The notes: generated by a model from the sequence alone, not told the origin. Counted from the first letter of the stretch, positions 33,464 to 44,632 are shown. The stretch: DNA of 64,000 nucleotides from Strigamia acuminata (GCA_949358305.1 OX442314.1:10719060-10783059), one strand, 5' to 3'. Made by a program: numbers and translations.

Positions 33464-35527
33464 CTACACAAATACACATTTTGATTCCCGATAAGTTTCC
33501 GTTAAAGCTATTTTTTCTTCTCGACTATGACCGCACGTCGCCAGCGGAATACCGGTTTGTATCAAGTAACAAAAAGGTAAGCACCTCATGCAAAACCTGA
33601 TGTCTTGTGGATTGACAACAGAAAATTCCACAAATTTTTTCAGCATAAACTCAATACTGCACACGTGAGAGTCGGCGCATGAACTGTAAGCGAGACAACG
33701 GCAAAATTCCTTCAACACAATCGTTTCATTTTCCAGTAAAGAATTTCTTCGAGTGACACAAATAAGTTCCAAAAAATCTCTATCCAGCTTTCCAGCTTCA
33801 CACGCATCGATAATTTCAGATATTTTGTAAAAACTAATCAGCACCGGATCTTGAGGGTCTCCTAATCCTCTCAACTGGTCTACAATAAAGTCTAGTACAA
33901 CTCTGTTGGTCCAAAAATTCTCAAACCCCCGCCCAAAAAAAGTCGCCAGTCTACACAAACTTTCTTCTAATTCGGATGCAACCGCTTCACTTATTCCTTC
34001 GGATGCAATTTCGGGAAGCCAGTTTCGAAATGCAGCGACATTTTTGCATTCCACTGTTTCGCTGGTGAAGTGATGAATGAGAACCGATTTCTTAAGCCTG
34101 CTCATTTCACTCGCATTCGAGAAAGAAAAACTCAAAAATCTATTAACTTTCGTCCACTTGTTCGCACTAATTTCGTTGCGAAGCAACCTGCGACAGATCT
34201 CGTTCGCTAAGTAGGAACAATGCACTTTAAAAGTTCTCATTTCACTCTCAGTCGTAATGTATTTATTTGCGATCGACTCCAGGAAATCCCAATGGAAATC
34301 ATACGCTTTCTTAAAAAGTAAGTGAGCAACACATCTGTTCAAAATAATTCTTCTCTTTTTGATGTCCGTATCGTTAAGCAATAATAAATGGAAATTATCA
34401 TAATCTTGCATCTCGCAAAGCATGTAGTGCACGAACGAATAATGAAGCTCGTAACCACAATTCCTCATTTCCTCGGGAGCATTTCTCCAAAAACGAGTCA
34501 AACACACCCTGACTCTGTCTCGTTTGGACCAAGAACGTTGAACAGACATGCTCATCGCGATATAGAAGGCGTCACCTAACGCGAACAAGTTTAGAACGCG
34601 GCTCGACTTGGGCGTGAACGAGTCCGTGTGCAAAAAAGGTATCAGTACGGGCGCGACAGGTTTCAATCCGAATCCCGAAGACAAAATGGTCCACAATTGA
34701 GGCTCGTCCATCTCACCAAGTAGAAAGTTCATGATGCCAACCTCGAATGTGCAGTAACAATCTTTGTCGTGCGTGTCATCGTCAAAGTGTGAAAGCAAGT
34801 CTTCCAATTTACTTTTTTCCCGGATTAGCAGCTTGACGATCGCATTTCTTTCGTACGGTGTCATGAGTGACCAGAAATACTCAACGCCACATGGGTTTGC
34901 GTGGTCTATGGACAGGGAAAACATTTTCACTTTCATGTTGAAAGGAATCTTCGAAGAGTCAGTTTTAATCGTCATCCTTTTCCAATATTTGTACATGATA
35001 GTTTTTAAGCCTGAGTCCTTTTGTTTGTCGAACATCTTTCTCAAATTGTTGCCACATTCGTTCGAAATGTCTTCCACGACATCTGCGATGCAACAGACGA
35101 CGGCGAGGCAGAATCTGGATTCGAACGTCCATTCTTCTAACTCTGAGAGAACCCTTGCTGTTTTGGTCATGTCTAGTTGTCCATATATTGACCATTTCGT
35201 GCATTGGATAATGCTTTTCGCTGATTGTAAATCGAGAATGCTTTGGCCAGTAAAAACGTGGGAAATTAAGAAATTATGCAAATCCTTCAACTGGTATCCG
35301 ACGTGCTTCACCAAAGACCTCAACATCAATTTTACCTCGTTCGGAATATGAAACTCATCCACTAGTTTAGAAACTGCTTCCTCAGCTTCTGACCATCGCT
35401 TTCGACGACTCTCCCCGGTGTTTTTCTTGCTATTAATGTGAATATTGTAATTATATTTCCATAGAAAAACCGAAGTTTTTACTAATGTGATGTGTTTTAG
35501 ACTCGGCAAGTCCAAAATGGACTTCAT
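33464..35527 (-). CDS. Unknown intronless family protein, copy A
   Basis: Single exon of 687 codons, start MKSILDLPSL at 35527. It is convergent with MPEG1. It has only one copy of the VVLDFIVDQL segment and one copy of the NEISANKW segment, so it represents the un-duplicated form also seen in copy E. The C terminus is slightly different (TCGHSREEKIALTETYRESK). All conserved blocks are intact. Confidence 0.9.
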   Translation of the reverse strand: MKSILDLPSLKHITLVKTSVFLWKYNYNIHINSKKNTGESRRKRWSEAEEAVSKLVDEFHIPNEVKLMLRSLVKHVGYQLKDLHNFLISHVFTGQSILDLQSAKSIIQCTKWSIYGQLDMTKTARVLSELEEWTFESRFCLAVVCCIADVVEDISNECGNNLRKMFDKQKDSGLKTIMYKYWKRMTIKTDSSKIPFNMKVKMFSLSIDHANPCGVEYFWSLMTPYERNAIVKLLIREKSKLEDLLSHFDDDTHDKDCYCTFEVGIMNFLLGEMDEPQLWTILSSGFGLKPVAPVLIPFLHTDSFTPKSSRVLNLFALGDAFYIAMSMSVQRSWSKRDRVRVCLTRFWRNAPEEMRNCGYELHYSFVHYMLCEMQDYDNFHLLLLNDTDIKKRRIILNRCVAHLLFKKAYDFHWDFLESIANKYITTESEMRTFKVHCSYLANEICRRLLRNEISANKWTKVNRFLSFSFSNASEMSRLKKSVLIHHFTSETVECKNVAAFRNWLPEIASEGISEAVASELEESLCRLATFFGRGFENFWTNRVVLDFIVDQLRGLGDPQDPVLISFYKISEIIDACEAGKLDRDFLELICVTRRNSLLENETIVLKEFCRCLAYSSCADSHVCSIEFMLKKFVEFSVVNPQDIRFCMRCLPFCYLIQTGIPLATCGHSREEKIALTETYRESKCVFV

Positions 35528-35634
35528 GATTTGAAATTTAAAAAAGAATGTGTTCTTGAAGTGTAAAAATAAAAATATTCATTATTACTTTACAATAATA
35601 GTCTTGCCTGCTTTATTTAACATAACTCACTATC

Positions 35635-35680
35635 GAGCATATTCTTGCAACTCCAGCTAGGCGTGAGTAATGCATCTTGG
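35635..35680 (-). promoter_or_regulatory. Conserved upstream block, copy A
   Basis: On the minus strand AAGATGCATTACTCACGCCT followed by AGCTGGAGTTGCAAGAATATG, about 110 bp before the ATG. Between it and the gene lies a further conserved stretch (GCAGGCAAGACTATTATTG, AATAATGAATATT) also found at B-F. Confidence 0.55.
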
Positions 35681-35944
35681 TGTGTTCTGTGCTTTGGATG
35701 GCTTTTGATTGTATGGATGTAGTTGGATGTAGTTAAGAACGAATGGAGTCACGAGGCAGTTGTTGTAAGCAGTGGTGTAGGAATGCGTTTATTTTAGTTT
35801 ACACAAGAGGGTTCAAGTGGGTCAAGCCACCGGTCACTGATTGGTGGATGCACAGATTCAAGTTGACCGGTGACGTCACAAGAATTGGAGTGCCAAACAC
35901 TCCACATCTGAACACTGCTTTTCCATTGCCCGGCCACGCGTTGC

Positions 35945-36165
35945 TGTGGCTACTAAATAAATCCCGTGGTAATAAATCTCGTGGAAATATATCCCGTGGA
36001 AATCCCATGGAAATCCCATGTAAACCCCGTGGAAATACATAAATCCCGTGGGAATAAATAAACCCTGTGGAAATAAATAAATTCCGTAGAAATAAATAAA
36101 TCCCGTGGAAATCCCGTGAAAATAAATCCCGTGGAAATCCTGTGGAAATATATCCCGTGGAATCG
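35945..36165. repeat. AAATCCCGTGG tandem repeat
   Basis: Repeated AAATCCCGTGGAAAT and AAATAAATCCCGTGG units of 12-17 bp. The same family lies at 53715-53905, upstream of copy E, preceded in both by GCCCGGCCACGCGTTGCTGT. This marks A and E as sister units. Confidence 0.85.
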
Positions 36166-36486
36166 TGTGTTGTATTTATGCCCAATAGATGGCGCTGTTT
36201 TTCCAAAGAAAAGCATGTTTTTACCTGTCACAAGTGTGACATCCATATAAAAGTTGCCTCGGCTTTGTGTATCACTGAGTCACTGTTTTGTTAATTTGCT
36301 GGAATTAAGAACCATGGGACATGCCTCTCATCGAATTTTATGTTTATTGTCCACACATTAGTGAATGTGTTTCACTTACAATTTAAAAAATTAATGCTAA
36401 AAATTGCTTTAAAAACGAGAAACAAACCGGTAAGTTCAGTTGAAGCTTAGTTGAAACACAGTTTAAACCTACACAAATATATATTT

Positions 36487-36787
36487 TTAATCCAGACAAG
36501 TATCCATTATATCTGTCAATTCTTCTCGACTACAACCGCTCGACGTCAACATCGTTTGGAGCAGATCTGGCACAACACAGTCCAGCATCAAACAACAACG
36601 GAAAGCACCTGATGCAATAACTCACAACGTGAGAACTGTAAAAGAAAATTTCATAAACTTTTCCAATATCGACTTATCACGGCACGTAAAATAGTCGGTG
36701 CACATTTTGTGAGCGAGACATCAGCAAAATTCATTAAATACGACCATTTCATTGTCCAGTGAAATATTCCTCCGAGTTATATATGTT
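36487..36787 (-). pseudogene. Degenerate 3' end of a family gene
   Basis: Bases 36487-36560 match the C-terminal coding end of the family (antisense of ...GYSQEEITDIMETYL). Similarity continues through the equivalents of the Cys-rich C-terminal region (CAGCAAAATTCATTAAATACGACC, TTTCATTGTCCAGTGAAAT) with frameshifts. It breaks off at about 36787, exactly where MPEG1 3'-exon sequence begins. It was not obvious from open frames. Confidence 0.75.
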
Positions 36788-36925
36788 CCTATTGGATAGA
36801 TTCGTTATTTTGCCACGTTTTACGAAAGTTGTGAGATTTTCTATTGCGCGCATTACGACGCAAAGGCCAATAAGATAGAGTTGCAATTGCTCAAGCCGCC
36901 ATCTTTTATTGAAGGTAAAAGTTAA
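36788..36925 (+). pseudogene. MPEG1 3'-exon tail, unit B
   Basis: Last 45 or so codons of the MPEG1 3' exon (CCTATTGGATAG..., GTTTTACGAAAGTTGTGAG, CTCAAGCCGCCATC) to the TAA at 36923-36925. A stop (TAG) replaces a codon near its start. The rest of MPEG1 is missing. Confidence 0.85.
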
Positions 36926-37994
36926 AGTTGTCCGTAAAGTACTGCCGAAAAATAGCAATTGTTTGTTGTAAATCTATGTTTTGATGTAATTTGATGTACA
37001 AAACTGGATAAATTAAAAATGTGATCGGGTAAAATGTGTTTTATTTTGTTTGCTTAGTCGGTTTGCTTTAGTTTTACACTTGGGAGAGATGGGTGCCACC
37101 AATCAGTGCTATCCTCACAATCGGCAAAAAATTCTTTATCACGTTTTAAGCATTTAAATTTACTACTTTTGCGCATAGAGAAATTGTTTTTACAACTGTT
37201 TGCTTCCCTGTATGGTCCATTATACTTAAATACCCTGTTATTTTATGACGCTATTACTACAGTGTCGCCTGTATTTTCATATGAATAAATAATCACTGTA
37301 TAATTTACCGTATGCAAATGCTCATTCCGCTCTACACCGAATTTACGACTTTACAACATTCAATTTTTTACCAGTAAAAATAACGTACATGGCACAATGT
37401 CCAAATTTTTGTTAATTTGCTGGAATCACTTTTGGAGTGTTCGGCAAATCGGCACTCCATTTTCTTTCATGTTAATTTGTGACGCTGCCCTTGCGCAGCG
37501 CCAACTATGTATTTTGACCATGAATAAACACTTATGCTAATCCTACACTGCCGACTGGTCACTTCCAAACTACATCCAGCTACAAATCCTTGCAATCCAA
37601 TACAAATACAAGCACGAAACACATTTCAAATACTTATTCAAGACAGACTAAGTTTTATTAAATTTTGGCCGAGGCTATTTCCACAGATTTCGATAAAAAT
37701 GATCTTGGAAATCGGTGGAAATAGACGCGTGTGGGCTATTTTCACCGATTTCGGTGGAAATGATCGCCAAGTTCTACTAAAATAATTGTTCAAAATTCTG
37801 GAAGAAAATATATTCTTCGTTTTTTTAGTTTAATGAAAAAAAATCTGATTTGGTTTACTAAGTAATTAATTTAAAAAAAAATGAAAAACATTTAAAATTT
37901 AAAATTAACAAAGTAAGAGCACAGCAGTATTTTTTTTTTATTATTATTAAATTTGAGTATGGAATATAAATAAAATAAAATAAAATAAACAACT
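36926..37994. other. Intergenic unit before copy B
   Basis: This is a copy of the 32444-33463 region, including the MPEG1 3' UTR. Near 37480-37520 it holds CCCTTGCGCAGCGCCAACTATG, the uninterrupted form of the site occupied by a hAT MITE in unit D. No gene seen. Confidence 0.6.
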
Positions 37995-40125
37995 TCAAAC
38001 TGCAGAAAAAAGCATTTTTTGTTCAAGTAAGTAAGTTTCCATAAAATCTGTTTTTTCTTCTTGACTAAAACCGAACGACTTATGCAGCAAACCCTTTTGT
38101 ATCAAGCTATAAAAAGATAAGCACTTCATGCAATAATTGATGTCTTCTGAATTGACAACAGAACAGTCCACAAATTTTTGCATTAAAAACTCATGAGCGC
38201 AGATGCTAGAGTCTGCGCACAAACTGTAAGCGAGACAACAGCAAAATTCCTTGAACACCATTTCATTTTCCAGTAAAGCCTTTTTTCGAGGGACACAAAT
38301 AAGTTCTAAAAAATCGCTGTCCAGCTTTCCAGCTTCACACGCATCGATAATTTCAGATATTTTGTAAAAACTAATCAGCACCGGATCTTGAAGGTCTCCA
38401 AATCCGTCCAACTTTTCATTAATAAAGTCTAGTACAATTCTGTTGACACAAAAATCGCACATCTGTTTTGCAAGAAAGTCTAATACAATTTTGTTGGTCT
38501 CAAAATTCTCACACCCCCGCCCAAAAAAAGTCGCCAGTCGACACAAACTTTCTTCTAATTCGGATGCAACCGCCTCACTCATTCCTTCGGATGTAATTTC
38601 GGGAAGCCAGTTTCGAAATGCAGCGACATTTTTGCATTCCACTGTTTCGCTGGTGAAGTGTTGAATGAGAACCGATTTCTTAAGCCTGCTCATTTTACTC
38701 GCATTCGAGAAACAAAAACTCAAAAATCTATCAAGTTTCGTCCACTTGTTCGCACTTATTTCGTTGTGAAGCAACCTGCGACAGATCTCGTTCGCAAAGT
38801 AGGAACATTGCTCTTTAAAAGTTGTCATTTCACTCTCAGTCGTGATGTATTTATTTGCGATCGACTCCAGGAAATCCCAATGGAAATCATACATTTTTTT
38901 AAAAAGTAATTGAGCAACACATCTGTTCAAAATCATTCTTCTTTTTTTGATGCCCGTATCGTTAAGCAATAATAAATGGAAATTATCAAAATCTTGCATC
39001 TCGCAAAGCATGTAGTGAACGAACGAATATTTATGTTCGTAACGACAAGTCTTCATTTCCTCGGGAGCATTTCTCCAAAAACGAATCAAACACTCCTTGA
39101 CTCTGTCTCGTTTGGACCAAGGAAGGAACGCATACTGGCTCATCGCGTCATAGAAGTCGTCGCCCGACGCGAACAGGTTTAGAACGCGGCTCGACTTGGG
39201 CGTTAACGAGTCCGTGTGCAGAAAATGTATCAGCACGGGTGCAACAGGTTTCAATCCGTATCCCGAATACAAAATGGTCGTCATTTGATGCTCGTCCAAC
39301 TCCCCAAGTAGAAAGTTCATGATGCCAATCTCGAATGTGCAGAAACAATTTTTGTCGTGTGGGTCATCGTAGAAGTGTGAAATCAAGTCTTCCAATTTAC
39401 TTTCTTGCCGGATTAGCAGCTGGATGATCGCATTTCTTTCGTACGGTGTCATGAGGGACCAGAAATATTCAACGCCACATGGGTTTGCTAGGTCTATGGA
39501 GAGGGAAAACATTTTGACTTTCATGTTGAAAGGAATCTTTGAAGAGTCGGTTTTAATCGTCATCCTTTTCCAATATTTGTACATAATAGTTTTTAACTTT
39601 GAGTCCTTTTGTTTGTCAAAAATCTTTTTTCAAAATGTTTCCACATTTATTCGAAATATCTTCCACGACATCTGCGATGCAACAAACGACGGCGAGGCAA
39701 AATCTGGATTCGACCGTCCATTCCTTTAACTCTGAGAGAACCTTTGCTGTTTTGGTCATGTCTAATTGTCCATATATTGACCATTTCGTGCATTGGATAA
39801 TGGTTTTCGCTAATTGTCCATTGATAAGAAAGCTTTGGCTAATAAAAACGTGGGAAAATAAGAAATTAAGCACATCCCACAACTGGCATCCGACGTGCTT
39901 CGCCAAAGACTTCAACAGTAATTTTAACTCGTTCGGAATAAGAAATTCATCCACTAGTTTGGAAACTGCTTCCTCACCTTCTGCCCATCGCCTTCGAAAA
40001 CTGTTTGGAGTGGTTTTCTTGCTATTAATTTGAATATTGAAAGGAGGATTATATTTCCATAGTAAAACCGAAGTTTTTACTAATGTGATGTGTTTTAAAC
40101 TCGGCAAGTCCAAAATGGACTTCAT
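37995..40125 (-). pseudogene. Unknown family protein, copy B, frameshifted
   Basis: The gene starts at 40125 (MKSILDLPSL). After about 165 codons the frame is broken at 39624-39629, where copy B has six T and sister copy F has five. The remaining 510 or so codons are open to a stop at 37995. Without the extra base the gene would be full length, so it is either a young pseudogene or an assembly error in a homopolymer. It carries a tandem duplication of the segment around IVLDFLAKQM/IVLDFINEKL, shared only with copy D. Confidence 0.85.
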
Positions 40126-40231
40126 GATTTGAATTTGAAAAAAAAAGTGTTGTTGAATTGTAAAAATAAAAATATTCATTATTACTTTACAATAATAGTC
40201 TTGCCTGCTTTATTTAACATAACTCACTATC

Positions 40232-40275
40232 GCACATATTCTTGCCACTCTATTTAGGCGTGAGTAGTGCATCTT
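40232..40275 (-). promoter_or_regulatory. Conserved upstream block, copy B
   Basis: Minus-strand CAAGATGCACTACTCACGCC followed by TAAATAGAGTGGCAAGAATATGTGCG, about 110 bp before the start. Same position and spacing as in A, C, D and F. Confidence 0.55.
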
Positions 40276-40440
40276 GTGACGGTTGTAAAACCGTGAAGTT
40301 CGAAAGTTCCCGACAGATGACGCTGTTCAAATGAACGTGCGTAGTTTAAATATATAACCAGAGTTGTAGTGATTATTATGACTAAACCGATAAATATAAG
40401 TTATATATTAACCTGAATAAAGTATTATTTAGTATAACAT
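40276..40440. repeat. LTR-like dispersed repeat, copy 1
   Basis: Starts TGTGACGGTTGTAAAACCGT and contains CAGATGACGCTGTTCAAATG, TTTAAATATATAACCAG and AATAAAGTATTATTTAG. Similar copies lie at 48411-48568 and 53904-54070. The TG start, TATA-like and AATAAA-like elements suggest a solo LTR, but the element end and target duplication are not certain. Confidence 0.45.
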
Positions 40441-40449
40441 TGATTAGTT

Positions 40450-40799
40450 TTGGTCATGTCTAACTGTCCATTGCGTGCATTGGATGAGTTCACGAATGTT
40501 ACGTCGAGAAATTTGATGTCGTTAAAAACTTGGGGAACTAAGAATTTCAGCAAATCCCACAATTGCTTTCCGACATGCCAAACCAACCATTTCAGCATGG
40601 GTTTCAAAACGTTCGGAATGACTAAAGCTTTCACAAGTTCACAAATTGTTGCTTGGGTGTGTAACCATCGCTTCTTACGACTGTTTGTAGTCACTTCTTT
40701 GCAATTAATATGATTGATAAAATAGTATTTCCACAGCAAAACTGAAGTTCTTGCTAGTGAAATATACTGTAGTCTCGGCAAGTCAAAAATGGTTCTCGT
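40450..40799 (-). pseudogene. 5' fragment of a family gene
   Basis: It encodes the first 115 or so residues of a divergent member (LPRLQYISLARTSVLLWKY..., KPMLKWLVWHVGKQLWDLL) and then breaks off at GQLDMTKTN. The position of the ATG is ACG (40797-40799), so initiation is lost. The same fragment with different lesions follows copy D at 48572-48927, so it belongs to the duplicated unit. Confidence 0.85.
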
Positions 40800-40983
40800 G
40801 CTTTGGAATTTCCAACCAAACAGTTGTACAATGTGTTATACTGTATATTCCACATACACAGTTCAGTTCTTTGCCGTTCGACAACTTTGTCGAGCTATCG
40901 ACTTCATAAAACCTAAGAGATTAAAAATTAAAAATTTAAATTCAATTAAAAATAATTTGTATTGATTTCTTACTTGTGATTTA

Positions 40984-41130
40984 CCCACGTGTCCTATTGG
41001 ATATACTCGCCATTTTGCCACGTTTTACGAAAGCTGTGAGATTTTCTATTGCGCGCATTACGGCGCAAAAGCCAATAAGATAGAGTTGCAATTGCTCAAG
41101 CCGCCATCTTTTATAGAAGGTGTTAGTTAA
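40984..41130 (+). pseudogene. MPEG1 3'-exon tail, unit C
   Basis: About 48 codons of the MPEG1 3' end (TGTCCTATTGGATATACTCG to the TAA at 41128-41130) in open frame. It is preceded by the non-MPEG1 sequence TTAAAAATAATTTGTATTGA, which is also found before the tail of unit E. Confidence 0.85.
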
Positions 41131-41649
41131 AGTTGTCCGTAAAGTATTGCCGAAAAAGAAGCAAGCGTTTGTTGTAAATCTATGTCTTTGATGTAATTTG
41201 GTGTACTGAATAAATTAAAAATGTGATCGGGTAAAATGTGTTTTATTTTGTTTGCTTAGTCGGTTTGGTTTCATTTTACACTTGAGAGAGATCGTTGCCA
41301 TCAATCGTCGCTATCCTCACAATCGGCCAAAAATTCTTTATCACATTTTAAGCATTTAAATTTACTACTTTTGTGCATAGATAAATTGTTTTTAAAACTG
41401 TGTTTGCTTTCCTGAACGGTCCAAAACACCTAAAATGCCTTGTTATTTTATTCCCCTGTATTTTATTTCCAATTTTTTGTTAATTTGCTGGAATTAAGTT
41501 ATTGGACACACATCACTTTTATTAAATTTTACGTTACATTGGCCACCATAATTATCCAGTGTGGTAGCGAATTTCAAGAATTATTGCTAAAAGTCTACAA
41601 CGTTAAGTGTTTGTTGAAGCACAACGTGAAACTACTCAAATATAAATTT
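41131..41649. other. Intergenic unit before copy C
   Basis: It begins with the MPEG1 3' UTR block, then switches at about 41455 to CCCTGTATTTTATTTCCAAT and the 3' flank typical of C-type genes. The same join occurs before copy F at about 54995. No gene seen. Confidence 0.55.
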
Positions 41650-43776
41650 TTACTCCAGATAAGTTTCCATAAAATCTGTTATTTCTTCTTGACTATAACC
41701 GCACGACATCAGCAGCGTATTGAGTTGATTTTGGTCAGAATCGTCTTGTAGCATGTAACAAAAAGGTAAGCACCTCATGCAATAACTGATGTCTTGTGAA
41801 TTGACAAAAGAATAATCCAAAAATTTTTTCATTGCCAACTTATGATTGTACACGTCAGAGTGTGCGCACACATTGTAAGCGAGACAACAGCAAAATTCCT
41901 TGAACACAACCATTTCATTGTCCGGTAAAGTATTACTTCGAGTGACACAAATAAGTTCCAAAAAATCGCTATCCAGCTTCCCAGCTTCACATGCATCGAT
42001 AATTTCAGATATTTTGTAAAAACTAATCAGCACCGGTTTTTCAAGGTCTCCAACGTTGTTCCACAGTAATGCACCGAAGCACCATGTACTCGCTAAACAC
42101 CCAAAATAACGCACCAGTGTAGATAAACTTTCTTCTAAGTCGGACGCAACCGCATCACTCATTCCTTCGGATGCAACTTCGGGAAGCCAGAATCGAAATA
42201 TATCGATCGAATTCGAATCCACTGTGTCGCTGGTGAAGTGGTGAAAGAGAACCGATTTCTTAAGTCTGCTCATTTCCCTCGCATTCGGGAAACAAAAACT
42301 CAAAAATCTATTGAGTTTCGTCCACTTGTTCGCTCTAATTTCGTTGTCACGCACCGATTTCTTTTCACTCGAGAAAGGAGGACTCAAATCTTGATCAAAT
42401 TTCGTCCACTCGTACGCACTAATTTCGTTGTCAAGCAACCTGCGACAGATCTCGTTCGCAAAGTAGGAACAATGCACTTTAAAAGTTGTCATTTCACTCG
42501 CAGTCGTGATGTATTTATTTGCAACCGACTCCAGAAAATCCCAATGGAAATCATACGTTTTCGTAAAAAGCAAGTGAGCAACACACCTGCTCAAAATCAT
42601 TCTTCTTTTTTTAATGTCCGTATCGTTAAGCAATAATAAATGGAAATTATCAAAATCTCGCATCTCGCAAAGCATGTAGTGAACGAACGAATATTTAAGC
42701 TCGTAACGACAATTCCTCATTTCCTCGGGAGCATTTCTCCAAAAACGAATCAAACACTCCTTGACTCTGTCTCGTTTGGACCAAGAACGAACAGACTTGC
42801 TCATCACGTCATAGAAGTCGTCAGCCGACGCCATCAGGTTTAGGACCCGGCTCGACTTGGGCGTGAACGAGTCCGTGTGCAAAAAATGTATCAGTACGGG
42901 CGCGATAGGTCTCAATCCGAATTCCGAAAACAAAATGGCCCTCATTTGATGCTCGTCCATCTCACCAAGTAGAAAGTTCATGATGCCCGTCTCGAACGTG
43001 CAGTAACAATCTTCGTTGTGTGGGTCATCGTAGAAGTGTGAAATCAAGTCTTCCAATTTACTATCTGGATAGATTAGCAGCTTGACGATCGCAGTTCTTT
43101 CGTACGATGTCATGAGTGACCAGAAATATTCAACGCCACATTGGTTTGCGTGGTCTATGGAGAGGGAAAACATTTTGACTTTCTTGTTGAAAGGGATCTT
43201 TGAAGAGTCGGTTTTAATCGTCATCCTTTTCCAATATTTGCACATAATCGTTTTTACGTTTGAGTCCTTTTGTTTGTCGAACATCCTTTTAAAAATGTTG
43301 CCATGTTCGTTCGAAATATCTTCCACGACGTCTGCGACGCAACAGACGACGGCGAGGCAGAATCTGGATTCGACCGTCCATTCTTCTAACTCTGATAGAA
43401 CTCTTGCTGTTTTGGTCATGTCCAGTTGTCCATATATTGACCATTTCGTGCATTGGATAATGCTTTTCGCTGATTGTAAATCGAGAATGCTTTGGCCAGT
43501 AAAAACGTGGGAAATTAAGAAATTGAATAAATCCTTCAACTGGCATCCGACGTGCTTCACCAAAGATTCCAACATTAATTTTAACTCTTTCGGAATATCA
43601 AACTCATCCACTAGATCAGAAATTACTTCCTCAGCATCTGACCATCGCTTTCGACGACTCTCTAAGGTGTTTTTCTTGCAATTAAATTGAATATTGAAAT
43701 TATATTTCCATAGTAAAACCGAAGTTTCTACTAAGGTGATATGTTTTAGACTCGGCAAGTCCAAAATGGACTTCAT
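41650..43776 (-). CDS. Unknown intronless family protein, copy C
   Basis: Single exon of 708 codons, start at 43776. It carries an in-frame tandem duplication in the C-terminal half: DNEISAYEWTKFDQDLSPPF and DNEIRANKWTKLNRFLSFCF follow each other, whereas A, B, D and E have only one. Conserved blocks are otherwise intact and the C terminus (MSCGYSQEEITDFMETYLE) is canonical. Closest relative over the 3' two thirds is copy F. Confidence 0.9.
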   Translation of the reverse strand: MKSILDLPSLKHITLVETSVLLWKYNFNIQFNCKKNTLESRRKRWSDAEEVISDLVDEFDIPKELKLMLESLVKHVGCQLKDLFNFLISHVFTGQSILDLQSAKSIIQCTKWSIYGQLDMTKTARVLSELEEWTVESRFCLAVVCCVADVVEDISNEHGNIFKRMFDKQKDSNVKTIMCKYWKRMTIKTDSSKIPFNKKVKMFSLSIDHANQCGVEYFWSLMTSYERTAIVKLLIYPDSKLEDLISHFYDDPHNEDCYCTFETGIMNFLLGEMDEHQMRAILFSEFGLRPIAPVLIHFLHTDSFTPKSSRVLNLMASADDFYDVMSKSVRSWSKRDRVKECLIRFWRNAPEEMRNCRYELKYSFVHYMLCEMRDFDNFHLLLLNDTDIKKRRMILSRCVAHLLFTKTYDFHWDFLESVANKYITTASEMTTFKVHCSYFANEICRRLLDNEISAYEWTKFDQDLSPPFSSEKKSVRDNEIRANKWTKLNRFLSFCFPNAREMSRLKKSVLFHHFTSDTVDSNSIDIFRFWLPEVASEGMSDAVASDLEESLSTLVRYFGCLASTWCFGALLWNNVGDLEKPVLISFYKISEIIDACEAGKLDSDFLELICVTRSNTLPDNEMVVFKEFCCCLAYNVCAHSDVYNHKLAMKKFLDYSFVNSQDISYCMRCLPFCYMLQDDSDQNQLNTLLMSCGYSQEEITDFMETYLE

Positions 43777-43881
43777 GGTTGAAATTTTAAAAAAGAATGT
43801 GTTGTTGTATTCTAAAAATTAAAATATTCATTATTACTTTACAATAATAGTCTTGCCTGCTTTATTTAACATAACTCACTA

Positions 43882-43926
43882 TCGAGCATATTCTTGCCAC
43901 TCCACCTAGGTGTGAGTAATGCATCT
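43882..43926 (-). promoter_or_regulatory. Conserved upstream block, copy C
   Basis: Minus-strand CAGATGCATTACTCACACCT followed by AGGTGGAGTGGCAAGAATATGCTCG, about 110 bp before the start. Confidence 0.55.
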
Positions 43927-44632
43927 GAACACCGCTTTTCCATATATTTGTAAATGATAATATTTGTGGATAATTGACCCTATTGTCGTTATTTTTTGTA
44001 TCAACTGGTTAAAATCACGAATGACAACAGATGTAAAGAATTCAAAGTCGGTTTTTAATGCTCCTGGTGCTAACCCAAGTAAAACTATATTTGTAATTTG
44101 CATTACACGCTCCTGCACTGGTGCTAACTCAAAAAATGAACGCAGGGATCCGCCACCTGGTGATGTCGAAGCAAACTGAAGCTACCGGTAGTTGACTGCA
44201 TTTTATTAGTCGTCGTTACCAAATCTATTATGGAATTCATAGTTTTCGCTTTTTAAAATTAAAAGTATCACTTAAAGGTGTTAAAACTATTTCTCGAGGG
44301 TATCATGACCTGACAATTAATTTAATACAAAAAATTTAACCAAACTTGATGTACACTAAAATAAATATAAGAAAATACATTGCCATCAATCTGTCCAGCA
44401 ATATAACATTTAACATTTTTTTTGAAAATATATTAATTTATTACAAGTTGCCTCAGCCTTGTTTATTGTCCACACATTAGTGAAAGTGTTTCACTTAAAA
44501 TTTAAAAAATTAATGCTAAAAATTGCACAAACTTTCGGCTTTAGAAACGAGAAGCAAACTGGTAAATTTAGTTGAAACTTAGTTGAAACAGTTTGAACCT
44601 ACACAAACATGTATGTTTAATCCTAATGCACA
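43927..44632. other. Ancestral intergenic DNA between C and the next unit
   Basis: No gene. It contains, inverted, the block seen upstream of copy 2 (about 44100-44175), the block downstream of copies 1 and 2 (44190-44410), and then the 3' flank of a minus-strand family gene (44455-44625) cut exactly where its stop codon should be. MPEG1 exon sequence follows. The same succession occurs at 57515-58227. Confidence 0.65.

Noticed and set aside
43082-43690. Long antisense frames of about 200 codons at the same place in A, C, E and F (also 34764-35351, 52725-53336, 56653-57261)
   Set aside because: They mirror the coding strand of the family genes and follow its codon pattern. They lack conserved starts, vary in length and have no independent similarity.
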